NCBI GenBank assembly: GCA_018398815.1
Contig: CM031609.1
Span: 34,486,799-34,550,798 of the forward strand
Origin: Conus ventricosus
Taxonomy: Eukaryota > Mollusca > Gastropoda > Neogastropoda > Conidae
Length of the DNA stretch: 64,000 nucleotides
Direction: 5' to 3'
The notes beneath the pieces are model-generated. The model was not told where the DNA came from. It saw only the letters and a program-made list of their open reading frames with translations, and did no database searches. Below, piece after piece: positions 37,436 through 49,258 of this stretch. The position numbers were made by a program, and so were the translations under genes. Every line of letters begins with the position of its first letter. The first letter of the stretch is position 1.

Positions 37436-38235
37436 AACGGATGAGGCTTTCTCTTGATCCAGTCTCGGGAGTTCTTGGCCCAGTCTGTTTGATGGATAAA
37501 GCATTCTTTTGATCTGCCTTTGAGTTCTTGGCCCAGTCTGTTTGATGGATAAAGCATTCTTTTGATCTGTCTTTGAGTTCTTGGCCCAATCTGTTTGGCG
37601 AATTCCCTTGATCCAGTCTCAGAGTTCTTGGCCCAATCTGTCTGGTGGATAAAGCATTCTTTTGATTTAGTCTTAAGAGTTTTTGGCCCAATGTCTTAAG
37701 ACTTAAGTCTGTCTGGTGGATAGATAAAGCATTCTCTTGGTCCGAACCTGGATCCGGTCTATCTGGTAGATGGAGCCTTCTCTTGATCCAGTCCTGGGAT
37801 CCTGGGTCAGTCTGTAAGGTGGGACAGTGCATTCTCTTCATCCAACCCCAAGTGTGTCTGGTGGATAGAGTATCTTGTGATTCAGAATCAGGGTCCTGAG
37901 CCTAGTCTGTCTGCTGAATAGAGCAATCTCTTGATCCAATCCTGGGTGCAGTCTGTCTGCTGAATAAAGCATTCTCTTGATCCAATCCTGGAATCCTGGG
38001 CCCAGTCCGTCTGGTGGAGGGAGCGTTTTCTTGATCCAATCCTGGGATCCTGGATCAGTCTGTCTGGTGAACAGAGTATCTCTTGATTCAGTGCTGGGTC
38101 AGTCTGTCTGGTGGACGGAGCATTCTCTTGATCCAATCCCCGAGTCGGGTCTGTCTAGTGAGTAGAGCATTCTCTTGATCCGGTCTTCAGGGTTCTAGGC
38201 CTATACTGTCGAGTAGATAAAGCATTCTCACCCAG
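37436..38235 (+). repeat. Degenerate minisatellite, about 53-bp unit
   Basis: About 14 irregular copies containing GTCTGTCTGGTGGATAAAGC, ATTCTCTTGATCCA and TTGGCCCAGTC. Lengths vary through indels. It lies 75 bp beyond the MULE-like element. Confidence 0.8.
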
Positions 38236-38944
38236 CCCCTTTTTTAGGAAAAATTAGAGGATACAGTCATGTAAGCTGCAACATCTGTGCAGTGTAGACT
38301 CTTTCCAGCTCCTTCAGTGTGTAAACACATTTAAACAAGAAATGCTTGAATGCTCAGTCCTGCTCCATCCTTTGTGTAGGGGTAGGCCATTGTGTGCTGG
38401 TGAGATGGATGACAAAAAAAAGAGGGGGGGGGGGAGAGAGAAAAAAGGAAAACCCACTACCACCCGAAAAAAACATTGGCTTAAAATGGTAACATATGCA
38501 AACATCTTACCAACGATGGACCTCAAGAGTATTCACTGAGGAAGGAAGTCGGACAGACAGCAGTGACTCAAATGCAATTAATTGTTTCCCCTTTATTTGA
38601 TTTTCTGCCATCATTATCATTAAGACAGATTTCATGATTCGACCTGCGTGATGATTTTTCTTTGACCTGCATTATCATGTTTCTCAGACTTCGAGTTGAA
38701 AATCATTTTGGAAACAAGAGCAGGTTCATTTGCATTATGAAGTATGGAACAGTTGAAGCTTTAGACTTTGTTTTGTTTGTTTTTGTTTTATTGCGTTTCA
38801 CTGCCAATAAGCTTTATCTGCTATATATAATGCAATTTGATTTGCCATTGAATTTCTTGTGTAATATCCTCTACTCTCCACAACCGCCGTTTTCTTTTCT
38901 TTTGAAAAGAAAAAAAAAGTTTTTGTCTTTATTGTGTACTTTAG

Positions 38945-39240
38945 AAGGAATTCAGTTAAAAGGCTCACATTTTAGTTTATAGTTGCTGGGAAAATGGTAG
39001 GCTTTACTTTCCAATGGAAAAATTCAGTTCCCTTTACCCTTTTCAGTTTGCTGTAGCTGGAAAAACTGTAACTTTTTATTTTTCACTTGAGAAATTAGTA
39101 AAACTTGCCCTTTTTTCTTTGTTTACAGTAGCAGGATTTCAGTTGAAGGTTCACCTTTTAGTTTGCTGTGGCTGAAAAAAAAAGTGTAGCTTTTATTTCC
39201 ACCAGAGAAATTCATTTATTTCATTTCTTTTTAAATAGAA
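38945..39240 (+). repeat. Degenerate tandem repeat, about 90-bp unit, 3 copies
   Basis: Three diverged copies sharing AGTTTGCTGTGGCTG, TAGCTTTTATTT and GAGAAATTCA. Confidence 0.6.
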
Positions 39241-40000
39241 TAGGAACCAGTGGAAAATTTTGTTAAAATTTTACCTTTTCCTGTTCACAGAAGGGGTAGA
39301 TGAACTAACAAGCCTAAGCCATCACCTGTTGTCATTCGAGTAGCTACTCAGAAAATAAGGTAAATTTGTAGTAGTTTTGATTAAATTATGACACAAGCTG
39401 ATCGAGTGTCAACCGCTCAAAGCATTCCAGAATTTAGTCACGACAAAAGGGAATAATGGTGATTATGCTCAGAAAAATAAGACAAAGTGATGATGGTGAT
39501 GAACTTTTTTTAAACAAAATTCCACATGTTGATTTTTATTTAACAGCAATATGTTGCAGTCAACAAACCATTTCCAGACCATGATGTGAAAACTTATAAT
39601 TGATTTTCGTTTCTTTCCTAGTAGCACGTTGACCCTAGACAATGAATGGGTCACATTCAAGTCCTTGTATTAATAATGTTGTTGGATTACTTGTATTTAT
39701 TTTAAATTGGTGAGTTGATTATTTGCAAAATGTATTTCACTGTTGTCAGGCTGATGTTTTGTTATTGAATTTGTTGTGATATAAATATATACACATGATA
39801 TTTCCATGTTATCCAAGTGGATGGTATTTTGTTGAATATTGTGTTTATCTGTACAAGTCATGACAAATTTTCTGTTTGATTGTGGTCCATAAGTCTACGA
39901 ATAAGAGGATTCCAAAATGTGTTACGTGTTTTGTAAATGAAAGATACTTGTGAAATTTCTCTCTCCCCTTCTCTCTTAGCTGTAATTTATAGTTTTCCAC

Positions 40001-40047
<47 letters not shown>

Positions 40048-40347
40048 AAATTTCTCTCTCTCTCTCACACAGAGCTATAGTCAGCTTTCCTTAGTCATTT
40101 ACACAAGCTATTTAGTCCCCTAATCGTTCACTTCAACAAAACATTCTGATAAGAAGGTCTTCTTTTTTTTTTTTTTTTATTAACACTTTCTTATTCTTAC
40201 ATTAATAGGGAAACCAAAACTCTTCAAATGGTTGCAAAATGGATTTAAAACTATTTTCCTAAATCATGTAAGGGTTCATTTCAGGGGTCAGAAACATGAC
40301 CATGTTTTATTTTGAAGTACTTATGGTCTCTGTTGTGTGTGTGTGTG

Positions 40348-40379
<32 letters not shown>

Positions 40380-41390
40380 ATGGCCGCACGTGTGCATGCA
40401 AAATGGGTACAGAGCCAAACTAGAGTTTGTCTCCCATGGCCCTCAAATTACCCCAACATGTCAGTCCAACCTGCGCGAAGCACGTTTACTACGGAGAGCT
40501 GAAAACACATGGCCATCCAAAAGCAGCATAAGTGCTGATCTCTGCCGAGAATGAGTGACATGTATTAGTTGATACTGTTTGGTCCCTGTTGAGGAAATAA
40601 ATGCTGCATGCAATGTCCATGTATCTTGGTTCAAAATGCAAATGGAGACCACTCTCATCATGCATTTGTTTCACTGGTTCACACACAGCCATAAATGTTC
40701 ACCTCTCAGTCATGTTTCTCTTCCTGAATCTTCACGCAGATAGTCATCATGTCATTTGTTCTGGGCCCATTTTTTTCATGCATGGATACATGAAACATAA
40801 AAACTGACTGCGCCAACACTTCGATGTTAATACACAAGCACGCACACACAAAAGGACCTACACACGCATGCAAACCAACAATAAGCAAACCCCTTTAACA
40901 CTTTGATGTATTGATAAACCCACAAAACAAAAAAAAACAAAAACCGTTAGGTGAAGGCATTAAAAGCACAAACCAACAAACAAAAATACACAAACCCCAT
41001 CAAAAACCATACAGGTAAACATTTTCTGCTATATGGATTGTTAGCACCCACTCTGGAAATGTGTACATTTTTCACTGTCTAGTTACCAGATTATTTATTG
41101 AAAAAAAAAACAAAAAAAGTCGATGTGCATGGAAGAAAAAGTGTTTCAAGAAAGGAGAATGATCCACAAACGCAGAAAATCATAAGACAAAAGAAAAGAA
41201 AGACAAAACACACAAACAAAACACAACACACACACAAAAACACACAAAGAGAGTGGTAGAAAATAGGATGTTACAAGTACATAACTTCCAGAAGGCTGGG
41301 AACTTATCTGCATGGAAATAGTTCCCCCCCCCCCCCCCCCTCACCCAAGCATCCCAACAGGGAATCAAGTAATGTACTAAGCCTCTACAT
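39240..41390. other. Intergenic stretch, no gene seen
   Basis: Unique AT-rich DNA with two (GT)n tracts and poly-C at 41324-41340. No conserved reading frame. Confidence 0.5.
40002..40380 (+). repeat. (GT)n microsatellites
   Basis: (GT)n at 40002-40045 and 40334-40380, separated by unremarkable AT-rich DNA. Confidence 0.93.
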
Positions 41391-41790
41391 GAAAACAGCT
41401 GTCAAACAAAGCAAACTAACACTACATCTAATGAAAAGACAGCCTAATGCTGTAACAATGCTCTGCGCAATCAAAACTCGCAAGTACAGTAAAAACAACA
41501 TCCAAGTCAACTTCAAAAGTCAAAAATAATATTCAAACAGAAATTTTAAAGTCAATGAAAGAGAACCAAATGCTGTACTAGCATTCCACATGATCAGAAC
41601 TCGCCAAATACAGTGAACCCAACATTAAAGTCAATTGAAAAAAAAAAAAAGAATCCAATGCTTTTTTTCCCCCTCTCTCTATCAGGACTCGCAATGATGA
41701 AAAAAAAAATCTGTGTAAGTCGAATGAAAGAGTTCAATGCTGCAACAACACTCTGCATTATCACTACTCGCATTACAATGAAAGCAACGT
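41390..41790 (+). repeat. Degenerate tandem repeat, about 110-bp unit
   Basis: Diverged copies sharing AATGCTGTAACAA, CTCTGC.AATCA, ACTCGCAA.TACAGT and AAGTCAA.. motifs with A-rich spacers. Confidence 0.5.
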
Positions 41791-41797
41791 GTCCATC

Positions 41798-42110
41798 TAG
41801 TCACTGTTTTCACACACTGGTTCTCTCACACCTTGGTGTGCACAAATGAAGACTGTCATCTTTGTCACTGTATTTACACATTGGTTCTCTCACACCTTTC
41901 TGTACACAAATGAAGACTGTGTCTTCTTAGTTACTGTGTTTATGCACTGGTTCTCTCACACCTTTCTCTACACAAATGAAGACTGTATCCGCTTAGTCTG
42001 TTTTCAGCCCCTAGCTCTCGCATCTTTTCCTAAACATATGAAAATGGTTTGCCCCCTTTATCACTGTTATTACCCTGTTCCGCTCACACCTTTATTAAAA
42101 AAAATGAAGA
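41798..42110 (+). repeat. Degenerate tandem repeat, about 65-bp unit, 5 copies
   Basis: Five copies sharing CACTGGTTCTCTCACACCTT and ACACAAATGAAGACTGT; the last two are more diverged. Confidence 0.75.
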
Positions 42111-42190
42111 TATACTATAGTGATGAAAACTTTTTTTTTTCTGTTTAAAGCATGTTGTCAGCTTCTTTGGGTGAGACCTTCACACCTTTT

Positions 42191-42779
42191 GTATACCTGA
42201 CCCTGTGGACGTTACCATGTGAAGGTGACTGGATCCTTTTCCATTGTCCAGGATATGTAAAATAAAACACAACCAGAGATCCTGAGGGGTATACCTGACC
42301 CTGTGGACGTTACCATGTGAAGGTGACTGGATCCTTTTCCATTGTCCAGGATATATAAAATAAAACACAACCAGAGATCCTGAGGGGTATACCTGACCCT
42401 GTGGACGTTACCATGTGAAGGTGACTGGATCCTTTTCCATTGTCCAGGATATGTAAAATAAAACACAACCAGAGATCCTGAGGGGTATACCTGACCCTGT
42501 GGACGTTACCATGTGAAGGTGACTGGATCCTTTTCCATTGTCCAGGATATATAAAATAAAACACAACCAGAGATCCTGAGGGGTATACCTGACCCTGTGG
42601 ACGTTACCATGTGAAGGTGACTGGATCCTTTTCCATTGTCCAGGATATGTAAAATAAAACACAACCAGAGATCCTGAGGGGTATACCTGACCCTGTGGAC
42701 GTTACCATGTGAAGGTGACTGGATCCTTTTCCATTGTCCAGGATATATAAAGTAAAACACAACCAGAGATCCTGACGGG
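42191..42779 (+). repeat. 98-bp satellite array, 6 copies in alternating variants
   Basis: Six almost identical 98-bp units beginning GTATACCTGACCCTGTGGAC. Units 1, 3 and 5 carry GGATATGTAAAAT, and units 2, 4 and 6 carry GGATATATAAAAT (unit 6 with AAAGT), so the array is built of 196-bp dimers. No gene: reading frames in it end every 84 or so codons. Confidence 0.95.
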
Positions 42780-42789
42780 AAAAACTTCA

Positions 42790-43293
42790 ACACTCACGAA
42801 CATAAACCATTCTTATATGACCTTTCTTTTCACTTTAAACACAGCAGACTCTGGAGACTAATGACACACAAAGCACTGATTTCACACCGACTCTCGATTG
42901 TTACATTCTCCTCACCTCGAAAAAAGCTTGAGTGAAATTTCCACCTCACAAAAACATCTACTGCATATTAATAATCCAACACATTAAGCAAAGAACATAC
43001 TGTTTCGTTTTTGCTTTTACTGAAAGTCTGTTGCCCAGGTGATCAAATGTCTCTTTCAAGGCTGTTGCCCTTTAAAAGTGACACCCCTGTCATGAAAACC
43101 TTATGCTCGTGCACACGAACACAGAACAACATATGCACGCAATCACCTAAACCAATCCACATCATGATAGTTTAGGCTCTCCTACTATCCATCCACCTCC
43201 TCCCACAAAACAATTGTGATTATTTGATCCTATCAACTATCAGCCCTTCTTTTTGCTGCCAACCCCTGACTTGCTTTTTTCCCCCCTCAATGG

Positions 43294-43330
<37 letters not shown>

Positions 43331-44880
43331 CCTATATATATATATATGATTTCATGCAATGTAATTTTCATGTTACTGATGTCTACATAATTTCATGCGA
43401 TGTAATTTTCATGCAGTCCCCAACAGCTTCACTTCACAGTACAGAATAAAAAGTTGTGTCTTTTGCCATAAGGCACACATAATTTGCAGCCTAAAACCGA
43501 TTGGCACTCACTTTTGGGCAAATGTGTAAATATAAACTGGATGTATTTGACTGAGACGTATTTACTCTCTGCAATCATAAGAGCCAGCCTTCTCAAAAGG
43601 TAACACAACAACAACAACAAAAACCTTCCTTATGATTTTCACTTTTCAGACATATTGCCTATGCTACTTCTTTACCTTTTTTTGTTGTTGTTTCCAATGA
43701 ACTATTGTAAGGCAGGTAAAACTAGGCCATGCAGAGGATGCTGGCCACAACTATGCAACAGAACATAAGTGTTCACTGTCGTGCCACCAGATTACAACTG
43801 GGAAGCTGGCATATTACCAATTTCAAAATGAGTATAATGATTGAAAAAAAAAAGTTGTCCTTTCTAGAACGGATAAACAGGCCATAAAGGCAGTAAAACA
43901 CTGCAAAACAAAAATTAAATAAAGGAAGATTCTGGAAGAAAAAAAACAACACCCAACCCTGAAATTATCGACACAGGTCTTCTTGAAGGTGGGAGTACAG
44001 CCCTTTCTTTCCTGATGGATTCTGTTAAATAAGTTCTCTCCCTTGCAGATGTGTAATTTTTCAAAAAATTCTATTTCATATCTCATGATACAAATGTAAC
44101 AGCCTAATGTAATGTATAAAGGAAACGGTAGAACCTGAACTTTGCACTCAGTATGCTATCAAATACCTTTTAGCTAGTATCAAAACAATGTTGTGACATT
44201 AAAAAGAAGAAGGGTAATTTTGACTGCCTGACATGGGAATGTTTCACATTGCTTCATCTGAGCTCTTTACATAAAAAAAAAGAGCATCTGTATCAGAAAT
44301 TTAAAAAAAAAAAGTTTGACATTTTCCATTAAGAAGGACCTAAAACTAAGGGTAAAATGTGGCTGTGTCTATTAAATGTAGAGAGAGAGTTTTACACTGC
44401 CAGCTCTTTTTGCTGGCACAACCAATAGAACAGCTGCCAATATAGAGCCATGCGGGCATCAGGGCTTAAAACAGGAGGAGGAAAAAACCACTGAAACTAG
44501 GGGGGTCCGGAGGCATACTCCCCTGGGAATTTTTTTTAAAAAACCGAGTGTAAATCTATGCCTTTTCGCGCTTTCTGGACATAATTTCAAGAGTTATTTA
44601 GTGCATAAAAATTGCTGTAAACACATAATTATTACAGGAAGATATATTTAGGACATGGGGAGAAGGGGTTAAACACATAATAAAATGAACACTCCCCCTT
44701 TAACTTGATGTTTTACAGGTGTTCACCAACTATAGTCTTTGGATGAAATCTCACTTCTGGGGTTGCTCAATAAGTTTCACTTTTCAGGTTTAAATGATCA
44801 CACAATATCAAATTTGAAGTTGGTGCACACAAAGTCAGTAACTGCATCAAACACTTTAAAGTTCAGTCTCATAAAACAGA
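42790..44880. other. Intergenic stretch, no gene seen
   Basis: AT-rich DNA. The segment around 44495-44690 (GGGGGGTCCGGAGGCATACT onward) has the look of a dispersed marine-invertebrate repeat, not proven here. (CA)n at 43298-43326. Confidence 0.4.
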
Positions 44881-44885
44881 GATCA

Positions 44886-44985
44886 ACTTGTGGAATCAGC
44901 ACATTTTGAAAGTCACAATATCCAAATTTTGATAAATGAGAAACTTGTGGAATCAGCACATACTGAAAGTCAAATTTTGAAGTTC
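44886..44985 (+). repeat. About 57-bp tandem duplication
   Basis: AACTTGTGGAATCAGCACAT followed by TGAAAGTCA..AT occurs at about 44886 and 44943. Confidence 0.8.
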
Positions 44986-45024
44986 CTAAATTATAATAAA
45001 ACACTGAAATACAGGATTTCACAA

Positions 45025-45027
<3 letters not shown>

Positions 45028-45088
<61 letters not shown>
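45028..45088 (+). repeat. (CA)n microsatellite
   Basis: Pure (CA)n of about 60 bp at the distal end of the zinc-finger pseudogene tail. Confidence 0.95.
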
Positions 45089-45099
45089 CTTTGTCATTT

Positions 45100-45740
45100 G
45101 GGTGTTTGGGTGGTGGAGGCATTAAAGAAACATAGCAAGGAACTCCGTTTCTTCTTGCTGCTTGCATTGTCTGCACTGTCTTTGCCATCCACCTTCTTGC
45201 TTACTTGAATTTTAACCCTATCTTGTCTGCTGTTTCCTTGCTTTCTCCCGTCTGGCTTTCACACTCTACAATTTTTATTTCATTCTCATCCACCTTCTTG
45301 CTGACAACTTGACTTTGATTAGTTTGAACCCTATCTTTTTCCTTGCTACCTCCCGCCTGGCTTGCACTCTCCACATTTTCTATATCACCCTCTTTTTTCC
45401 CCACAGGATTGCAATGTTCTATCCTGGCATGTTTTACTGCTGCTAAAGTGTCTTCAGTGACCTTTCTTGTAGCGCCTTGACGTTTGACACGTGCTTCGCT
45501 GAACGAATGTGATCCTCAAGAGCTTTCTTTCCGCGACCACCGTAACACTTCCCTTAAGCACAGTTTGCACCAAGCTAAACCTGGTGCAATAACTTTGCGA
45601 AGAAAGTCTCCAATGACTTCTTCGTCAACTTTCTGAAGCGTCCACTCCCATTTCCACTTTTTTTAATTGCAGATTCGTCAAAAGATCGACCCGCATGAAC
45701 AATGTCTGCGCGCTCCGCCATTTTGTTTTTTCCGGAAGTC
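45100..45740 (-). pseudogene. BED-like zinc-finger protein start, frame broken (possibly hAT-derived)
   Basis: Reading from ATG at 45719-45721 (MAERADIVHAGRSFD), the frame must shift within an A7 run (about 45659-45665) to continue as KWKWEWTLQKVDEE, then FLRKVIAPG and AWCKLC. It must shift again near 45545 to give YGGRGKKALEDHIRSAKH. Together these make a C-x2-C ... H-x5-H finger of the type seen in BED/hAT-derived mollusc proteins. A Lys/Glu/Ser-rich tail with an internal repeat (SKKVDENE, SKKVDGKD) follows, down to about 45120, with a further frame change at a GTAAGC that could instead be a splice donor. At least two frameshifts point to a pseudogene; homopolymer assembly errors are the alternative, because the promoter-like sequence just upstream is typical of active genes. 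No later domain is visible. Confidence 0.45.
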
Positions 45741-45750
45741 CGACCGGAAA
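45715..45750 (-). promoter_or_regulatory. ETS and YY1-like promoter motifs at the zinc-finger start codon
   Basis: On the - strand, AAAATGGCGG (45724-45715) is the classical YY1 site overlapping an initiator ATG. ACTTCCGGA (45739-45731) and GTTTCCGGT (45750-45742) are ETS-type sites just upstream. This arrangement is common in TATA-less animal housekeeping promoters. Function is inferred. Confidence 0.4.
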
Positions 45751-46385
45751 CTTCTTCCAAGAATAATCAGGGGCCATAACTTGTGCGCAGTAGCTATGAA
45801 CGCTCGCAAGCCCATCACGGATACCTTGCTCCTGTCATTTTTTTTTTTTTTTTTTTGACAACCGAAATCGCAGAATTCCGCCCAGACGCGGAACGTTTTA
45901 AGCCCTGGGGCATATATGCATGGCACCTTGGAAAAAAGTTAATACTGCAAGAACAATTGAAATCCCAATGGGAAAAGAATATGCTGATAGAATTCTAAAC
46001 CTGAACTCAATGCTGAATTTCACACTACTTAAATTTTAATGCCGAGTTTAATGCTGAACTGAATATTTCTTCAATCCTGATGCCGAGTTCAATCCTATTT
46101 AAATTCTGGTATTGGATCATGGGGTAATTACCCAATACTAATGCTCATATTAAACATTCATGAAAAACAGTTGTACTTACGGCGCACATTGTCTAAGTTC
46201 CTTGTTGAGACACTCAGAAACACACACACACACACACACACACCACACACACACACACACAGAGGGCTGAAGACCAAAACACTACAGTACAGAGATCATG
46301 AGAGAACATCATACATCCGTAGGCTTAAGTCAGACTTCTGAAAGTTCCCCTTACCCTAGTTTTTGTTCTTCTCTTATCTAATACT

Positions 46386-47046
46386 TTGGATTCACTCTAC
46401 CCCAAACCCCACTAAGATTCACTATTCCCCAGACCCCACTAAGATTCACTACACCCCAAACCCCACTAAGATTCACTATAGCCCCAAACCCCACTAAGAT
46501 TCACTATTCCCCCAGACCCCACTAAGATTCACTACACCCCAAACCCCACTAAGATTCACTACACCCCCAAACCCCACTAAGAATCACTATCCTCCCAGAC
46601 CCCACTAAGATTCACTATCCCCCCCCCCCCCCCACACGACCCCCACTAAGATTCACTATCCCCCCCCCCCCCCCCGACCCCACTAAGATTCACTATCCTC
46701 CCAGACCCCACTAAGATTCACTATCCCCCAGACCCCACTAAGATTCACTATCCTCCTAGACCCCACTAAGATTCACTATCCTCCCAGACCCCACTAAGAT
46801 TCACTATCCCCCCCAAACCCCACTAAGATTCACTATCCTCCCAGACCCCACTAAGATTCACTACCCGACTCCACTAAGATTCACTATCCCCCCAGACCCT
46901 ACTAAGATTCACTATCCCCCCCCCCCCCCCCCCCCCCACTAAGATTCACTACACCCCCAAACCCCACTAAGATTCACTATTCCCCCAGACCCCACTAAGA
47001 TTCACTATTCCCCCAGACCCCACTAAGATTCACTATCCTGCCAGAC
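46386..47046 (+). repeat. 28-bp C-rich minisatellite, about two dozen copies
   Basis: Copies of CCCCACTAAGATTCACTATC plus CTCCCAGA, with variable poly-C insertions (46619-46633, 46659-46675, 46915-46937) that may be inaccurately assembled. Confidence 0.9.
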
Positions 47047-47049
47047 TAT

Positions 47050-48030
47050 CCGCTCCACTCAAAAGGAATGTATTACATATGTAGATCCACAGTTTGTGCG
47101 TATATAAAGGACTGGGGGACTCTATAACTTGTGTCTAAACATGACACAAAAACAGTGTTGGTCAAAAAAAGTTAAAAACAAAAGCAAAACAAAAAAGGAA
47201 CAAAAAAACAACAACAACAAACAAAAACCATTGACAAGGTGTGCAGGAATGGAATGTAGACAACTCCAAATATTCAAGATCTAGACTGATAATGCTGGAG
47301 AAAAAGAATTTCGGTGTTATTACCACCCAGCTAACAGCACAACCACTCTTAATGCCGATCACCATACACAGAGAAGTAGTCCTGTCTTAACCAAGTAATA
47401 AACAGCAAAGGCAACTTTCTGCACAGCATAAAGCTGTTTAACATTAAAACTACATAGTCAGTCTCATTACCGGCAGATAAAAATGAGGACCATCAGCCTT
47501 TCTGATTAACTTATCAATAAAAGTCAACAAAAGTGGGGTATGTAAAAAAAGAAAAAAAGAAAGTGCCACAAACATGCACAAAAAGGCCAAAAGGACCAAT
47601 CGACTCTGCACTCTGGACAGCTTGAGCCCTCTCTGGACAGTACTGATTATAGCACCACCTACTCAACAGCTCAAAAAACCAAACCAAAACAAAAATCTGG
47701 TGTATTATGGATTGTAGCCAGATAAGAAAAAAAGTCTAGACTGTCTAGAAGACAAGACAGGTAAGTGGGCTACACAACTTTGAAAACAACAACAAGAACA
47801 ACAAAAAGGTGCAGAATTTCAAAACAGCGGGGATATAACTTGTACTGAAACAGCCTCTCGCATCCCTACATGGACTGGAGGCAAAGAAATTGAAACAGAT
47901 GTAACAAACAAAATCAGAAAAAGTTGTAGATTTGAAAAAAAAGAACCTTGTAAAACATCGCCACAGCAATGTTAAATATTCAGCTAGGTTTCATAAAGCA
48001 ACACAGATTTGTACAGTTTTGCTCTAAGTG

Positions 48031-48071
<41 letters not shown>

Positions 48072-48090
48072 CCGTGCGTATGTGCATGCA

Positions 48091-48144
<54 letters not shown>

Positions 48145-48870
48145 CGCTTGTTTTCAGCCATACTCCAGCCTGTTTCAGTCTTCCAGAATATATTATGTTA
48201 AGCCATGACGAATACTCATCATTAATGAAATCTCTGCTATGATATTTAGTGTATTAAGACATACCGTTTTGAGCCAAATCAAGAAGTCCTTATGTTGTCT
48301 TAATGAAATCTCACTGTTAATCATATCTCTGAAATCAGTAAGTCAGTTAGGACATAATACGCTGCACCATAACCAGCACCTGTATATATGATATGCCACA
48401 GCTTACCAATAATAAACAGCATGTACGAAAGCCATCATAGTAAAAATTTACATTAAGCAATATAAGGAAAATAATGCTTTTTCTTACTGACACGATCATG
48501 ACAGCATTCTGTATGTGCATACCTGCAGATCAGATCTCACAACAGCACAATGGTTAAGGACTCCTTCTTCTTCTTCCTAAAATACTGGTTCACTCAAAAT
48601 TGAGTAGATCACCAGCGCGCCTGTTGGCCCCTGGAGCAAAATTTGGCAACAAGGGGTCGCAACAAGGACTGCAACAAGCGAAACAAGAAAAGCTGCATCT
48701 GCATAAACTGATATCATTTAGAGCCATCAGCCATGGAGGTCTCAAACTGTCAATACCAGATGTACAAACAGAACGAATACTACCGTACTATAATATACAA
48801 AAATGCAATTGTGATCTGTTGTACTTGAGATGGATGCTACAAAGGAAGAAAGGTCACTCTGACAAACATC
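47050..48870. other. Intergenic stretch, no gene seen
   Basis: AT-rich DNA with A-rich patches and the (GT)n tracts at 48029-48140. A 105-codon frame at 48600-48917 runs into the 96-bp array and has no recognisable domain. Confidence 0.5.
48029..48150 (+). repeat. (GT)n microsatellites
   Basis: Two (GT)n tracts (48029-48071 and 48092-48140) split by CCGTGCGTATGTGCATGCAT. Confidence 0.95.
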
Positions 48871-49258
48871 TTACCAACATTGGGAGCACAGGTGTGTATG
48901 GAGGTAGACAACTCTAGCAAGCACATTTAATTGTGAGGACAGGAGTACCTCAGCATGATAAGCACATTACCAACATTGGGAGCACAGGTGTGTATGGAGG
49001 TAGACAACTCTAGCAAGCACATTTAATTGTGAGGACAGGAGTACCTCAGCATGATAAGCACATTACCAACATTGGGAGCACAGGTGTGTATGGAGGTAGA
49101 CAACTCTAGCAAGCACATTTAATTGTGAGGACAGGAGTACCTCAGCATGATAAGCACATTACCAACATTGAGAGCACAGGTGTGTATGGAGGTAGACAAC
49201 TCTAGCAAGCACATTTAATTGTGAGGACAGGAGTACCTCAGCATGATAAGCACATTAC
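48871..49258 (+). repeat. 96-bp satellite, 4 copies
   Basis: Four near-identical 96-bp units starting TTACCAACATTGGGAGCACA, containing GTGTGTATGGAGGTAGACAA and AGCACATTTAATTGTGAGGA. Confidence 0.93.

Noticed and set aside
48600..48917. 105-codon frame reading into the 96-bp array
   Set aside because: No domain; its C-terminus is satellite sequence.
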